Source of the DNA: Buttiauxella agrestis ATCC 33320 | GTDB lineage: Bacteria; Pseudomonadota; Gammaproteobacteria; Enterobacterales; Enterobacteriaceae | Direction of reading: 5' to 3' | Length of the DNA: 64,000 bases | Assembly (NCBI GenBank): GCA_024169445.1 | Contig: JALKFA010000001.1 | Location: 2,294,001 to 2,358,000, forward strand | Part shown: in pieces, positions 1-8,382 of the stretch | Position numbering within the stretch: position 1 is the first letter of the stretch | Layout of the letters: the number at the start of each line of letters is the position of its first letter | Notes under the pieces: model-generated | What the model saw: only the letters and a program-made list of their open reading frames with translations | The model's database searches: none | Told to the model about the DNA's origin: nothing | Made by a program: the position numbers and the translations under genes

Positions 1-394
1 TCGCCAATTCCAGATAGCGTTCCGCTTGTACATAAAGTGCTGTTTTATTAGTCAATAGGGCTATTAAATCGCGGTCAAAGAGTGCAAGAAGTATCCAAAA
101 TACAATGGCGCTGGCGACATTAATCATTAGAGCGGCCCAGAAACTTTTATTCATGGGCACCATGCTTCCTGAACCAACCGCTCGACTCATTACAAGCTGA
201 GAACCATTCGCCAATGCCATTTGTATACCAAGAATGAAAGAGACTATTGTCGTGGCAATTCCCATAGCAGCGAGGGAGACCTCCCCAAGAGGCGAAACAA
301 AAAAGGTATCAACCATTAACATCGACTGCATCAGTAATGCGTTGATAGCTAAAGGCCATGCCAGTGAAAGATTATTTTTCATATAAGATTTCAT
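1..394 (-). CDS. MATE-family multidrug/metabolite efflux protein (partial, N-terminal part)
   Basis: Reverse-strand reading from ATG at 394 (or an in-frame ATG at 382) runs open off the left edge, giving about 131 residues. The start MKNNLSLAWPLAINALLMQS, followed by VDTFFVSPLGEVSLAAMGIA, is typical of helix 1 and helix 2 of MATE (DinF/NorM-like) transporters, inner-membrane proteins that export drugs or metabolites against Na+ or H+. The family is 440-480 residues long, so about 70 percent lies outside the window. It is divergent from the regulator gene at 748, and the shared upstream region carries a TAATACAA motif also found before the neighbouring catabolic genes. The substrate cannot be read from this piece. 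Confidence 0.85.
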   Translation of the reverse strand, partial: MKSYMKNNLSLAWPLAINALLMQSMLMVDTFFVSPLGEVSLAAMGIATTIVSFILGIQMALANGSQLVMSRAVGSGSMVPMNKSFWAALMINVASAIVFWILLALFDRDLIALLTNKTALYVQAERYLELA

Positions 395-747
395 CAACAC
401 ACTTCATCCACAGGCCAGTCGCCGAAATAGTGTTCAACACGGGCTCGCCATTTAACTTGTTAAACACTCTACGTCACCTAAGTTATCATCAGATTACACA
501 ATAAGTAATACAATAACACTTTATGATCTTTTTAACATCAAACTCGAGCGGAGAACATAAATTTATTAACATTTATTCAGATTCAGCTTTCCGAGTAGCG
601 TTGACGAGTCGCTCTCACGTTCTGTCTTGAGCGGCAAAACGAAATATGCTGACCGGATCAATATTGGTTATTAATGCCATACTTGGTAGATAAGATTCGG
701 AGTGATATGATGAAAATTAAATAATACATATTGTTTGCGAGCAATTT
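395..747. promoter_or_regulatory. Divergent intergenic region with TAATACA-type motifs
   Basis: This 353-bp AT-rich gap lies between the divergent efflux gene and the FadR-type regulator and holds no credible coding sequence. It contains GTAATACAA at 505-513 and TAATACAT at 722-729. The latter ends 18 bp before the regulator start codon and so could serve autoregulation. Both match the half-site of the motif at 1732-1743 and 2988-2998. That these are operators is inference from repetition only. Confidence 0.4.
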
Positions 748-1470
748 ATGCCAGGCGAATTTCATTCCATTTCCGACTCCAGGCGAAGCCTCCATATACA
801 AGTGGCGCGCGAAATTGCGCGCAGTATTTTGTCCGGAAAAATACCTCAAGGTTCTCTACTTCCTGGGGAAATTGTACTGTGTGGGCAATTTGGCATTAGC
901 CGTACCGCGCTACGTGAGGCAATCAAACTGCTAACGTCAAAAGGTTTGTTGGAGTCACGTCCAAAAGTTGGCACCCGAGTGATACAGCGTGCCTATTGGA
1001 ATTTTTTAGATCCACAGTTAATTGAATGGATGGACGGGCTAACTGAAATCGATCAGTTTTGCCAACAATTCCTTGGGCTACGCCGAGCGATTGAACCAGA
1101 GGCCTGCGCCCTTGCGGCCAGAAATGCCACGGCTGAACAGCGCATCCAGTTATCTGAAGCTTTTCAGGAATTGTTAGAAGTTGCCAACGCGCAAGTCTTT
1201 GATAAAAAACGATGGTTAGATGTGGATATCAAGTTTCACAGCATCGTTTTCATCTCTACAGGTAATGACTTTTTCTTACCCTTTGGGCATGTGTTAACCA
1301 CGATGTTTATTAATTTCATTGCGCACTCTTCGGAAGAGGGAAACACCTGCATTGATGAACATCGACAGATTTATGATGCCATAATGACAGGGAATGCGGA
1401 GAAAGCCCGTCAAGCCTCAGTGAATCATCTGTTGGACTCCAAACACCGTTTACCGTCAGCAACAAGCTAG
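748..1470 (+). CDS. GntR/FadR-subfamily transcriptional regulator (DgoR-like)
   Basis: The 240-residue protein has an N-terminal winged helix (about residues 12-80; QVAREIARSILSGKIPQGS, then SRTALREAIKLLTSKGLLES as recognition helix and wing) and a C-terminal all-helical FCD ligand-binding domain (about 95-235). This is the standard FadR-subfamily layout and length. Relatives such as DgoR, UxuR and LldR respond to sugar acids or organic acids. It heads a module of reductase, symporter and porin genes in the same direction, so it is probably their local regulator. Candidate operator half-sites lie upstream of it and of its neighbours. The effector is unknown. ATG at 748 starts just before the first helix and fits family length. 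Confidence 0.88.
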   Translation: MPGEFHSISDSRRSLHIQVAREIARSILSGKIPQGSLLPGEIVLCGQFGISRTALREAIKLLTSKGLLESRPKVGTRVIQRAYWNFLDPQLIEWMDGLTEIDQFCQQFLGLRRAIEPEACALAARNATAEQRIQLSEAFQELLEVANAQVFDKKRWLDVDIKFHSIVFISTGNDFFLPFGHVLTTMFINFIAHSSEEGNTCIDEHRQIYDAIMTGNAEKARQASVNHLLDSKHRLPSATS

Positions 1471-1900
1471 CCTATCTGGGACATCAAACACGTCGAAACA
1501 CGTGCTTAGCTCCTTGCAAATGATTGAGAAATAGACCTGCGGCGAGAGACAAGTGTCTCTCGTTAATTCCCTTGCGTTCACTTAAGTCTGTCACAGGTGT
1601 GAGCAAGTGTTGCCAACACTCTGCCACTGGAAGTAGGGCGGGTATATTTCCCTGATAGAATTTGAATCTTTTCAGCCAGACATTCACGCAACCTCTCATA
1701 CTTAACCACTTTTCCTTGAAATTATAATAATATTGTATTACATATCATGTGGTGCATTCACGTTAGGTCATCGGAGCGCCAAACTGTCGAGACAGGTTTA
1801 TCACGGTCATTCACCTCATTAGACAGCAGGGTTACTTGGCGGTCGGTTATCAAATAACATGTCAAATGCCTATTAAATAATATTTATCAAGGGGTTATAA
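1471..1900. other. Non-coding gap with possible promoter/operator
   Basis: This 430-bp gap has one weak reverse-strand reading frame (1484-1699, 71 residues) that I cannot match to a family; it could be a decayed gene end. The right half is AT-rich and contains ATTGTATTACAT at 1732-1743, with a perfect 9-bp core palindrome TGTA-T-TACA. This is a likely binding site for the adjacent FadR-type regulator and lies about 160 bp upstream of the reductase gene. Confidence 0.4.
1732..1743. promoter_or_regulatory. Putative operator (TGTATTACA) upstream of reductase gene
   Basis: ATTGTATTACAT holds a palindrome with a single central base. The same heptamer TGTATTA/TAATACA recurs upstream of the symporter (2988-2998), the efflux gene (505-513) and the regulator itself (722-729). 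FadR-subfamily proteins bind short odd-spaced palindromes of this kind. The assignment to the regulator at 748 is inference. Confidence 0.42.
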
Positions 1901-2779
1901 ATGAAAAAGCCGAAGATTGGGTTCATTGGCCTAGGCCTAATGGGTAGTAATATGGTTCAATGCCTGCAAGATAATGGCTTCGAGTTAAAAGTGATGGATC
2001 TCAACAAAGATGCCGTTGCGGACGTAGTTGCCCGTGGCGCAACTGAAGCCAACTCTCCGGCTGAATTAGCCGCAGCAAGCGATATCATCATGCTGTGTCT
2101 GACAACATCAACAATCGTTGAAAAAGTGGTGTATGGCGATAACGGCATCCTGGCGGGCATAAAAGAAGGTTCTGTGTTGATCGATTTCGGCACATCTATC
2201 CCTGCCTCAACCCGAAAAATTGGTGCTGATCTCGCTAAAAAAGGTTCCGGCATGATTGATGCCCCGCTGGGCAGAACGCCTGCTCACGCAAAAGATGGTT
2301 TACTTAACATCATGGTTGGGGGGGATAAAAATACCTTTGAGAAAGTGAAGCCGGTTCTTGAAGTTCAAGGTGAAAACATTTTTTATCTCGGCGATCTTGG
2401 TGCGGGTCACACAACCAAATTAATCAATAATTTCATGGGAATGACGACCGTTTGTGCGATGTCACAGGCATTCGCTGTGGCTAAACTCGCTGGCGTCGAT
2501 CGCCAGCAACTGTTTGATATCATGTCGACAGGTCCATCAAACTCACCTTTCATGAAATTCTGCAAAAATTACGCAGTAGACGGGGTTAGCGATTTAGGTT
2601 TTTCAATCGATAATGCTAATAAAGATCTCGGCTACTTCCTTGAAATGGTGAATAACTTGGGTTGTCGTTCTGAAATAGCCGAAGGCACCTCATCGAACCT
2701 AAAAGGTGCTGTAACTACGGGGATCGGCTCGGGTAATGTGCCGGAAATATTTGATTATTTCTTAACCGTCAAACAATAA
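1901..2779 (+). CDS. 3-hydroxyisobutyrate dehydrogenase-family reductase (YihU/DehR-like)
   Basis: This 292-residue beta-hydroxyacid dehydrogenase has an N-terminal Rossmann fold (IGFIGLGLMGSN, residues 6-17). The substrate-binding segment reads DAPLGRTPAHAKDG where classical members have DAPVSGG; the GRT form is shared with YihU, the sulfolactaldehyde reductase. The catalytic Lys follows in GAGHTTKLINNF, and the C-terminal half is helical. The family reduces aldehydes or 2-oxo-3-hydroxy acids with NAD(P)H in the cytoplasm. With a KdgM-like porin and an SSS symporter downstream, the likely substrate is a uronate-derived aldehyde or keto-sugar acid, as for the DEH reductases of marine alginate degraders, but this is inference. 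A good ribosome site (AAGGGG) precedes ATG 1901. Confidence 0.85.
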   Translation: MKKPKIGFIGLGLMGSNMVQCLQDNGFELKVMDLNKDAVADVVARGATEANSPAELAAASDIIMLCLTTSTIVEKVVYGDNGILAGIKEGSVLIDFGTSIPASTRKIGADLAKKGSGMIDAPLGRTPAHAKDGLLNIMVGGDKNTFEKVKPVLEVQGENIFYLGDLGAGHTTKLINNFMGMTTVCAMSQAFAVAKLAGVDRQQLFDIMSTGPSNSPFMKFCKNYAVDGVSDLGFSIDNANKDLGYFLEMVNNLGCRSEIAEGTSSNLKGAVTTGIGSGNVPEIFDYFLTVKQ

Positions 2780-2797
2780 GTCCAGCCTTCGATATAA

Positions 2798-2832
2798 CGG
2801 GGCACGCACTGCACAATGAGCTGCGTGACCCG
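2798..2832 (+). terminator. Hairpin after the reductase gene
   Basis: CGGGGCACGCA at 2798-2808 pairs with TGCGTGACCCG at 2822-2832, giving 11 positions with one G-T wobble and a 13-nt loop, 19 bp past the stop codon. Only TTT follows, so it is a weak terminator or an mRNA-stabilising stem separating the reductase from the symporter. Confidence 0.5.
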
Positions 2833-2987
2833 TTTCGCAAAAACGCTCCCCCTTTTCTGCATCCCCTTTCTTTTTGCCCATCGTCACTATGCACCGCTCT
2901 ACTTATGAGCTAATCAAAGTCATCCTCAAGTTAACTTGTATTATTTTATTTCTAAGATATTAAGATCAGAGTCACATATTGGGTATA

Positions 2988-2998
2988 TTGTAATACAA
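2988..2998. promoter_or_regulatory. Putative operator TTGTAATACAA upstream of symporter
   Basis: TTGTAATACAA is a perfect 11-bp palindrome with a single central base, 62 bp before the symporter start. A partial copy, TTGTATTAT, lies at 2936-2944. It is the best match of the motif found before all but one of the genes of this module, and is proposed as the target of the FadR-type regulator at 748. Confidence 0.5.
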
Positions 2999-3060
2999 GA
3001 TGATCAATTAAGACGATATGATAATTTCCAATCAGTGATTAACCTTCAAAAGGTCTACAG

Positions 3061-4836
3061 ATGGAACTCAATACAGTCATAGTCGGCATATATTTTTTAT
3101 TTCTCATTGCAATAGGTTGGATGTTTCGAGCGTTCACCAGTACAACAAGTGATTATTTCCGAGGTGGGGGTAACATGCTGTGGTGGATGGTAGGGGCAAC
3201 CGCTTTCATGACACAATTTAGTGCCTGGACCTTTACGGGGGCCGCCGGCAAGGCGTACACAGATGGTTTTGCTGTAGCAATGATCTTTATGGCAAATGCT
3301 TTCGGCTACTTTATGAATTATGTGTATTTTGCGCCGAAGTTTCGCCAGTTACGTGTCATCACCGTAATTGAAGCTGTTCGAATGCGTTTCGGACGCTTTA
3401 ATGAACAAGTTTTTACTTGGTCTAGCATGCCAAACAGCATTATTTCTGCAGGTATATGGCTTAATGGTTTAGCCATCATTGCATCCGGTATTTTTGGTTT
3501 TGATATGTCAACAACAATTATTATTACCGGATTGGTCGTGCTTGTAATGTCTGTAACGGGGGGATCGTGGGCGGTTATTGCATCTGATTTTATGCAAATG
3601 GTTATTATCATGGCTGTGACCGTGACCTGTGCTGTAGTTGCAATTATCAAAGGCGGTGGTGTAACCGACATTGTTAGTAATTTTCCATTGCAAGAAGGAG
3701 CCTCCTTCGTTTCAGGAAATGACCTTAATTATTTAAGTATCTTTGGTATTTGGGCTTTCTTTATCTTTATCAAACAATTCAGCATCAATAATAACATGCT
3801 GAACTCTTACCGTTATCTTGCAGCTAAAGACTCAAAAAATGCTAAAAAAGCGGCACTGCTTGCTTGTTTATTGATGACTGTAGGACCATTCATCTGGTTT
3901 ATGCCTTCATGGTTTGTTGCCAGCCAGGGTGTTGATTTAGCAGCTGCATATCCAGAAGCAGGGAAAAAAGCTGCAGACTTTGCATATTTATATTTTGTTC
4001 AGAAATATATGCCTGTCGGTATGGTTGGCTTACTGATTGCAGCTATGTTCGCAGCAACGATGTCCTCTATGGACTCAGGATTAAATAGAAACTCAGGAAT
4101 CTTTGTTAAAAATTTCTATGAAGTTATTTTAAGACCAAAAGCCTCTGAAAAAGAGTTAATGTTGGTTTCAAAAATTATTTCAACTATTTTTGGCATGGTT
4201 ATCATCCTCGTTGCCCTATTCATTAACTCATTAAAAGAATTAAGTTTATTCGATACAATGATGTATGTAGGGGCGTTGATTGGGTTCCCAATGACGATTC
4301 CAGCATTCTGCGGGTTCTTCATTAAGAAAACACCAGATTGGGCTGCCTGGGGTACGCTTGCTGTCGGCGGTATCGTCTCCTACTACGTTGGTTTCGTTAT
4401 TAATGCTGAGATGGTGCAACAATGGTTTAATCTTGAAACATTAACTAGCCGAGAATGGTCAGACCTGAAAGTCGCAATAGGTTTAGTGGCGCACATTGTT
4501 TTCACAGCAGGTTTCTTCTTACTTTCAATACTGTTCTACAAACCGCTTGTAGAACATCGCCAGAAAGATGTTGATAAATTCTTCGAGAATTTAGCAACGC
4601 CCCTAACCTCAGAATCTTTTACACAAAGATTACTGGATAATAAACAACGCAGTATGCTGGGTATTCTCCATATTATTGCTGGTGTTGGTGTTATATTGAT
4701 GTGCTTATTAAACAACCCACTGTGGGGGCGTGCAGTATTCGTATTCTGTGGTTTCATCGTTCTTTGTGTTGGCTTGCTCTTGATTAAAGCAGTGGATAAA
4801 AAAATTACTGATAAAACAGTCATGGCAGACAGTTAA
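3061..4836 (+). CDS. Sodium:solute symporter (SSS family), probable sugar-acid/oligouronide uptake
   Basis: The 591-residue inner-membrane protein has about 14 hydrophobic helices. It opens with helix 1 (MELNTVIVGIYFLFLIAIGW), then SDYFRGGGNMLWWMVGATAF, the SSS-family signature region, and later FAATMSSMDSGLNRNSGIFV, the conserved core helix of this family. The Na+-coupled LeuT fold is well established for SSS proteins. This subtype, with the long C-terminal extension, resembles the symporters that import alginate oligomers or their monomers in marine bacteria (ToaA-type), but specificity cannot be proven here. It sits between the reductase and a KdgM-type outer-membrane porin, suggesting a complete two-membrane uptake route. 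Confidence 0.88.
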   Translation: MELNTVIVGIYFLFLIAIGWMFRAFTSTTSDYFRGGGNMLWWMVGATAFMTQFSAWTFTGAAGKAYTDGFAVAMIFMANAFGYFMNYVYFAPKFRQLRVITVIEAVRMRFGRFNEQVFTWSSMPNSIISAGIWLNGLAIIASGIFGFDMSTTIIITGLVVLVMSVTGGSWAVIASDFMQMVIIMAVTVTCAVVAIIKGGGVTDIVSNFPLQEGASFVSGNDLNYLSIFGIWAFFIFIKQFSINNNMLNSYRYLAAKDSKNAKKAALLACLLMTVGPFIWFMPSWFVASQGVDLAAAYPEAGKKAADFAYLYFVQKYMPVGMVGLLIAAMFAATMSSMDSGLNRNSGIFVKNFYEVILRPKASEKELMLVSKIISTIFGMVIILVALFINSLKELSLFDTMMYVGALIGFPMTIPAFCGFFIKKTPDWAAWGTLAVGGIVSYYVGFVINAEMVQQWFNLETLTSREWSDLKVAIGLVAHIVFTAGFFLLSILFYKPLVEHRQKDVDKFFENLATPLTSESFTQRLLDNKQRSMLGILHIIAGVGVILMCLLNNPLWGRAVFVFCGFIVLCVGLLLIKAVDKKITDKTVMADS

Positions 4837-4841
4837 TTAAT

Positions 4842-4878
4842 ATAATCTGGCGGCTTATGAAATACGTCGCCAGATTAT
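4842..4878 (+). terminator. Perfect 11-bp hairpin after symporter gene
   Basis: ATAATCTGGCG (4842-4852) and CGCCAGATTAT (4868-4878) form a perfect stem with a 15-nt loop, 5 bp after the symporter stop. There is no downstream T-run, so it may stabilise the transcript 3' end or attenuate read-through into the porin gene. Confidence 0.55.
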
Positions 4879-5053
4879 CAGCATGTTGTTTTCATAATTC
4901 ATTTATATATTCGCACTCTAAACAACCAGAATTTCCACCCTATTGTATATTGACCACGTAACACGATAAGCGAGAGATGGTTTTATTGGTCAATAATCAG
5001 CTTGAGGTTTGGCTGGTGTATTTCACAATCCATTTATTTATTAAGGTAATAAC

Positions 5054-5761
5054 ATGAATAAAAAAATTGCCATTATCGGCATTGCAACCATGTTGTCTGC
5101 GTTTTCTGTTTCATCTGCTACGCTTGATTTTCGCGAAGAATATAAACATGACGAAAATGATTGGGCGGGCCGTGTAAAAATAGGCGGTGGCGCAGGCAAC
5201 CATTTTTTTGGTGTTGAGATGAAGTACACTGGGAATCTAAGTAACTTAGAAGGTAGTGATAATGAATTTGAGTATGGTTACAAATACACGATTAACGATA
5301 GAATAAAGGTCAGTCCAGGAGTGCTTGTTAATTTTGGGGATACTAGCGTTACCTATAAGCCTCAGGTTCGCCTTGAATATTTGTTCGATAATGGCGTGGC
5401 AATAAAAATACGTTATCGTCATGAAATAAGAAATTACTCTGCAGGAAATACCTCAACAGGCCGTGATGGAGAGAGTCATGACTCTTTAGGTCGTTCAAAG
5501 CTCACAGGGAACATTACTTATCAATGGGAATTTCTTCAGTTCGATTTTGAGGCGAACTATGCTGAAGATTTCATTAATAAAGAATGGAAGATGGGGACTA
5601 ACGATGAATACGAATGGGATTACAATCTTAAAGTTGGTTTTAAAAACAGCACTAAATGGCGTCCATATATAGAATTTGGTAATGTTCAATGCACAAGTAC
5701 CATTGATTGCAATTCTAGTCGGCAACTTCGTAGTAGAGTTGGTGCCACATATACTTTCTAA
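5054..5761 (+). CDS. KdgM-family outer-membrane porin
   Basis: The 235-residue protein starts with a signal peptide (MNKKIAIIGIATMLSAFSVSSA, cut before TLDF). The mature start LDFREEYKHDENDWAGRVKIG and alternating aromatic/polar beta strands, ending in the C-terminal Phe of YTF, match the KdgM (oligogalacturonate porin) family, a 12-strand anion-preferring barrel that passes acidic oligosaccharides. Arginine-rich strands (VRLEYLFDNG, KIRYRHEIRNY) fit a pore for acidic sugars. OmpL, next to YihU in the sulfoquinovose cluster, belongs to the same family. The gene has its own 217-bp upstream region. The exact sugar is unknown. Confidence 0.87.
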   Translation: MNKKIAIIGIATMLSAFSVSSATLDFREEYKHDENDWAGRVKIGGGAGNHFFGVEMKYTGNLSNLEGSDNEFEYGYKYTINDRIKVSPGVLVNFGDTSVTYKPQVRLEYLFDNGVAIKIRYRHEIRNYSAGNTSTGRDGESHDSLGRSKLTGNITYQWEFLQFDFEANYAEDFINKEWKMGTNDEYEWDYNLKVGFKNSTKWRPYIEFGNVQCTSTIDCNSSRQLRSRVGATYTF

Positions 5762-5989
5762 TCTATTCTTAAGTGAAAAATTGTAGCCCTCCTTTATTTT
5801 AAAGAGAGTTCTATTAATACTTTTCTTTAAAGACTATAATATAGGGTGCCCAAGACGTCTTAGCATGGTCGCCCTTAACGTTCTTCTTAGTAGGTATTCC
5901 GGCGTTTGATATTTACATCAATAATCGTGATATGGGGGACAGTCCTGATGTGCAGAAGGCACAAAAGGTCCTGTCTTCATTTGTTGATT

Positions 5990-6500
5990 GCACTAACTGT
6001 AGGTCCTCCAGTTTTATTTCCACCCTTTTTGAAATTTCCATTTTTCAGCCATCAGCCGGTATTCTTCCAGTGTCAGGTTATTCAGGGATTCATGAGGTCG
6101 CTCGCTGTTGTATTCCGTCAACCAGCGCTCTGTAATTTCCCGAACTTCATTCAGCGTTCTGAACAGATAAAAATCCAGGGTTTCTGTCCGATATGTCCGG
6201 TTAGAACTTTTGATAAAGGCATTCTGTGTCGACTTACCAGGTTTGATAAAGTCCGGTATGACCCTATGCTCTTCGGCCCATTGTGCCCGTGCAAGCGACA
6301 TCAGTCAGTGGATATCCACGGTTTGCCACTATCCTGTCGAGCACTCGCTTCATTCGCTGCGCCGGGATATTCAGATTGATTTCTATCACCAGTGCTTCGC
6401 GGTTAAAATCATCTACCACATTGAAGGTATGGAAGCGTCTGCCACACACCAGCGCATCGTGCATAAAATCGATGGGCCAGCTCTGATTTTATGATCCACT
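5990..6500 (-). pseudogene. IS3-family transposase OrfB remnant (inactivated)
   Basis: Reverse-strand reading gives two out-of-phase pieces. 6264-6500 encodes PIDFMHDALVCGRRFHTFNVVDDFNREAL and following residues. 6014-6301 encodes ARAQWAEEHRVIPDFIKPGKSTQNAF, then NRTYRTETLDFYLFRTLNEV and the conserved tail ERPHESLNNLTLEEYRLM. Together they are the integrase core of an IS3-family OrfB. The stretch normally holding the second catalytic Asp (RVDNGPE) is deleted at the frameshift near 6290, and the third catalytic Glu is replaced (FIKSSNRT instead of FIERFNRT). The 5' half is missing at 6500, where unrelated DUF4942 sequence begins, so the element is dead and truncated. Confidence 0.88.
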
Positions 6501-6507
6501 ACAGTCA

Positions 6508-6876
6508 TGGGATTACAAAACTAATAGTCCTTGCAGTTTCGGTAAGCAGATTATCATTAACAGTCTGGTGACACATAACCGCTGGGGATTTAGTCTGAAC
6601 TGGGGCTGGAGGCGGGATCAATTGACAGATTTGGAGCGGATGCTGTTTTTACTTGATGGCAAACCGATACCTGACAACCGTAGTGATATCTCTACCCGAT
6701 TGATGGAGCATATTCGGGATAATCCGACTAAGGAAGTTTACGAGGATGAGTTCTTCAGCATTCGCTACTTTCAGAAGGGAACTGCCCATTTGACGTTTAA
6801 ACGCCTGGATCTGATTGAAAGGATGAATGACATTATCGCTAAGTACTATCCGGGAATGCTGGCTAAGCCACGCTAA
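6508..6876 (+). pseudogene. DUF4942 protein, C-terminal fragment
   Basis: The frame ending at 6876 reads CSFGKQII, then NSLVTHNRWGFSLNWGWRRD, and later DLERMLFLLDGKPIPDN, YEDEFFSIRYFQKGTAHLTF and MNDIIAKYYPGML. This is the C-terminal part of DUF4942 proteins (usually about 280 residues), a family carried by integrative islands and cryptic prophages of enterobacteria, function unknown. An in-frame stop lies at 6484 and homology fades upstream of about 6530, where the IS3 remnant abuts, so only about 115 residues survive. It lies directly outside attL, as expected for the scar of an earlier island at the same tRNA gene. A GTG at 6568 could still initiate a 102-residue product. Confidence 0.78.
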
Positions 6877-6972
6877 TGTTGATGGGCGTTGAGAAATTTT
6901 ACTTACACCAGCCGTTACATAAACTTTTGGGATGCGTGGTTTTTAGTGAGGGGTTCTGCGTAACTCATTGAG

Positions 6973-7023
6973 TTTAAATGGTACGCCCTACAGGGCTCGA
7001 ACCTGTGACCTACGGCTTAGAAG
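6973..7023. repeat. attL of prophage (51-bp direct repeat with argU 3' end)
   Basis: The 51 bases from TTTAAATGG to GCTTAGAAG are identical to 29411-29461, which contain the last 45 nt of tRNA-Arg (argU) on the reverse strand. Sequence diverges immediately outside on both sides. This is the classic mark of tyrosine-integrase insertion in a tRNA 3' end, and the integrase gene begins 147 bp inside. Confidence 0.95.
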
Positions 7024-7140
7024 TCCACGGAAATAATATCCCATAGCATTACGAATGGTTCTTTGTTATTACCAAGATAATGATAATTAAAGATAAAAAC
7101 ATTATGTTTTATCCTGTTTAATTCCATGCTATTCCTTTGC

Positions 7141-7162
7141 TATGTATACGGCTGTGTAGACG
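7141..7162 (+). repeat. Putative integrase arm-type site (left copy)
   Basis: TATGTATACG (7141-7150) and TGTAGACG (7155-7162) are spaced exactly as TATGTACACG (29347-29356) and TGTAGACG (29361-29368) near the right end. Direct repeats on both sides of the att core are typical arm-type binding sites for the integrase N-terminal domain. The left copy overlaps the region just before the integrase start. Confidence 0.5.
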
Positions 7163-7170
7163 GTGTGATC

Positions 7171-8382
7171 ATGGCATTAACGGATTCGAAGATTAGAGCG
7201 CTAAAAGCGAAAGATAAGGATTACTACGTGTGGCACAACGCCGGAACGCGTGGCGGCGGTGTGTTGGGTATCAGGATTTATCCCTCTGGCTCAAAGAGGT
7301 TTGTATACCAACACTCCGAGGGGGGAAGGCGCAAAATTCTTGTTATAGGGGAGTATCCGAAAATGTCCCTGGCTGACGCCGCGCAGCGGGTGCGCGAGCT
7401 TTCTGCGGCTCCAGACAAAAGCAGCGCAACAAGTCCGGCGGGTGCGACGTTTAAAGAGCTTGTACGCGATTACATTGATAACCAGAAGCAGACGGGTAAA
7501 CGCAGCTGGAAGGTTACAGAGAATCGTTTGAATCAGGTGCTAGATAGCCCCCATATAAACCCAGACACCCCCGCAGCAAACATCACAACTCGAATGGTTT
7601 TTGACGTACTGGCAGACTTTATCCAGCGCGGAGCCGTGGCGGGTTCTGACAAAGTGCGCGGCAACCTTCACGCCCTATTTAATTTCGCCTTATCTGCTGA
7701 TCACGACCCAGCAAAGCGAGGCTTTCCGGCACGGTACAACATGCAGGTAAATCCAGTAACGGTAATTCCGAAGCAGACCGGAGGAGGGCGGGCGCTGGAT
7801 AGATACCTGTCATGGGGTGAGCTGTATCGGTTTATTGATTCCGTTACCGTCGCGGATATGGCTTGCCCGATGACGCCGCTATATGCCAGAGCGCTCTTGT
7901 TATGTATTTACACGGGAGGTCAGAGGCCGTGGGAGATAATCACGCTAAAAAAATCAGATGTGAATGAGAAAGAAAAAACACTCACAATTCGACCTGAAAT
8001 ATCAAAGACGCTTAATTTTCATGTTGTGCCTTTGATGCCAGAGGCATTGGAAATCATACGTATACAGTTAATTCTGTACCCAGATAGCGAAATGTTATTC
8101 CCCGCCCCTACCGAAGCTGGTCATGTGTTATCTGCGGAGCTATCAAAGCAGGTAAGAAAATACTGTAAGCGGGAGGAGTTCGCCCCGTTCACCCCCAGGG
8201 ATTTGCGTCGAACATTCAAAACGCTGGCGGGTGAGATGGGTATTAATATTGAAATCCGCGACATACTGCAAAACCACAAGCGCCCAGGGGTATCGGGTAA
8301 GCATTATGACCGCTATTACTACCTAAAAGAGAAGCGGGAAGCCCTGGAGGTATGGTGTAGTCGCCTCGTCTCACGTCAATAA
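7171..8382 (+). CDS. int: Tyrosine integrase, P4/DUF4102 type
   Basis: The 403-residue protein starts at ATG 7171 (MALTDSKIRALKAKDKDYYV), the usual start of the DUF4102 arm-binding domain; a longer frame from 7126 adds atypical residues. The core-binding domain follows, then the catalytic domain with box I Arg in LLCIYTGGQRPWEIITL, box II PRDLRRTFKTLAGEMGI, the NHKRPG motif and the nucleophile Tyr in SGKHYDRYYYL. It catalyses site-specific recombination between attP and the argU attB. Box II has Arg where HxLR is more common, a variation I believe other P4-type integrases share. It lies next to attL, while the excisionase lies at the other end; on the excised circle xis would precede int across attP. 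Confidence 0.95.
   Translation: MALTDSKIRALKAKDKDYYVWHNAGTRGGGVLGIRIYPSGSKRFVYQHSEGGRRKILVIGEYPKMSLADAAQRVRELSAAPDKSSATSPAGATFKELVRDYIDNQKQTGKRSWKVTENRLNQVLDSPHINPDTPAANITTRMVFDVLADFIQRGAVAGSDKVRGNLHALFNFALSADHDPAKRGFPARYNMQVNPVTVIPKQTGGGRALDRYLSWGELYRFIDSVTVADMACPMTPLYARALLLCIYTGGQRPWEIITLKKSDVNEKEKTLTIRPEISKTLNFHVVPLMPEALEIIRIQLILYPDSEMLFPAPTEAGHVLSAELSKQVRKYCKREEFAPFTPRDLRRTFKTLAGEMGINIEIRDILQNHKRPGVSGKHYDRYYYLKEKREALEVWCSRLVSRQ

Noticed and set aside
1484-1699. Reverse-strand 71-residue ORF between regulator and reductase
   Set aside because: No recognisable family, no ribosome site, ends 13 bp from a convergent gene. At most a gene remnant, so mentioned only in the gap entry.
5906-6494. 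Several forward ORFs over the IS3 remnant
   Set aside because: They are antisense to clearly recognisable transposase sequence on the reverse strand.
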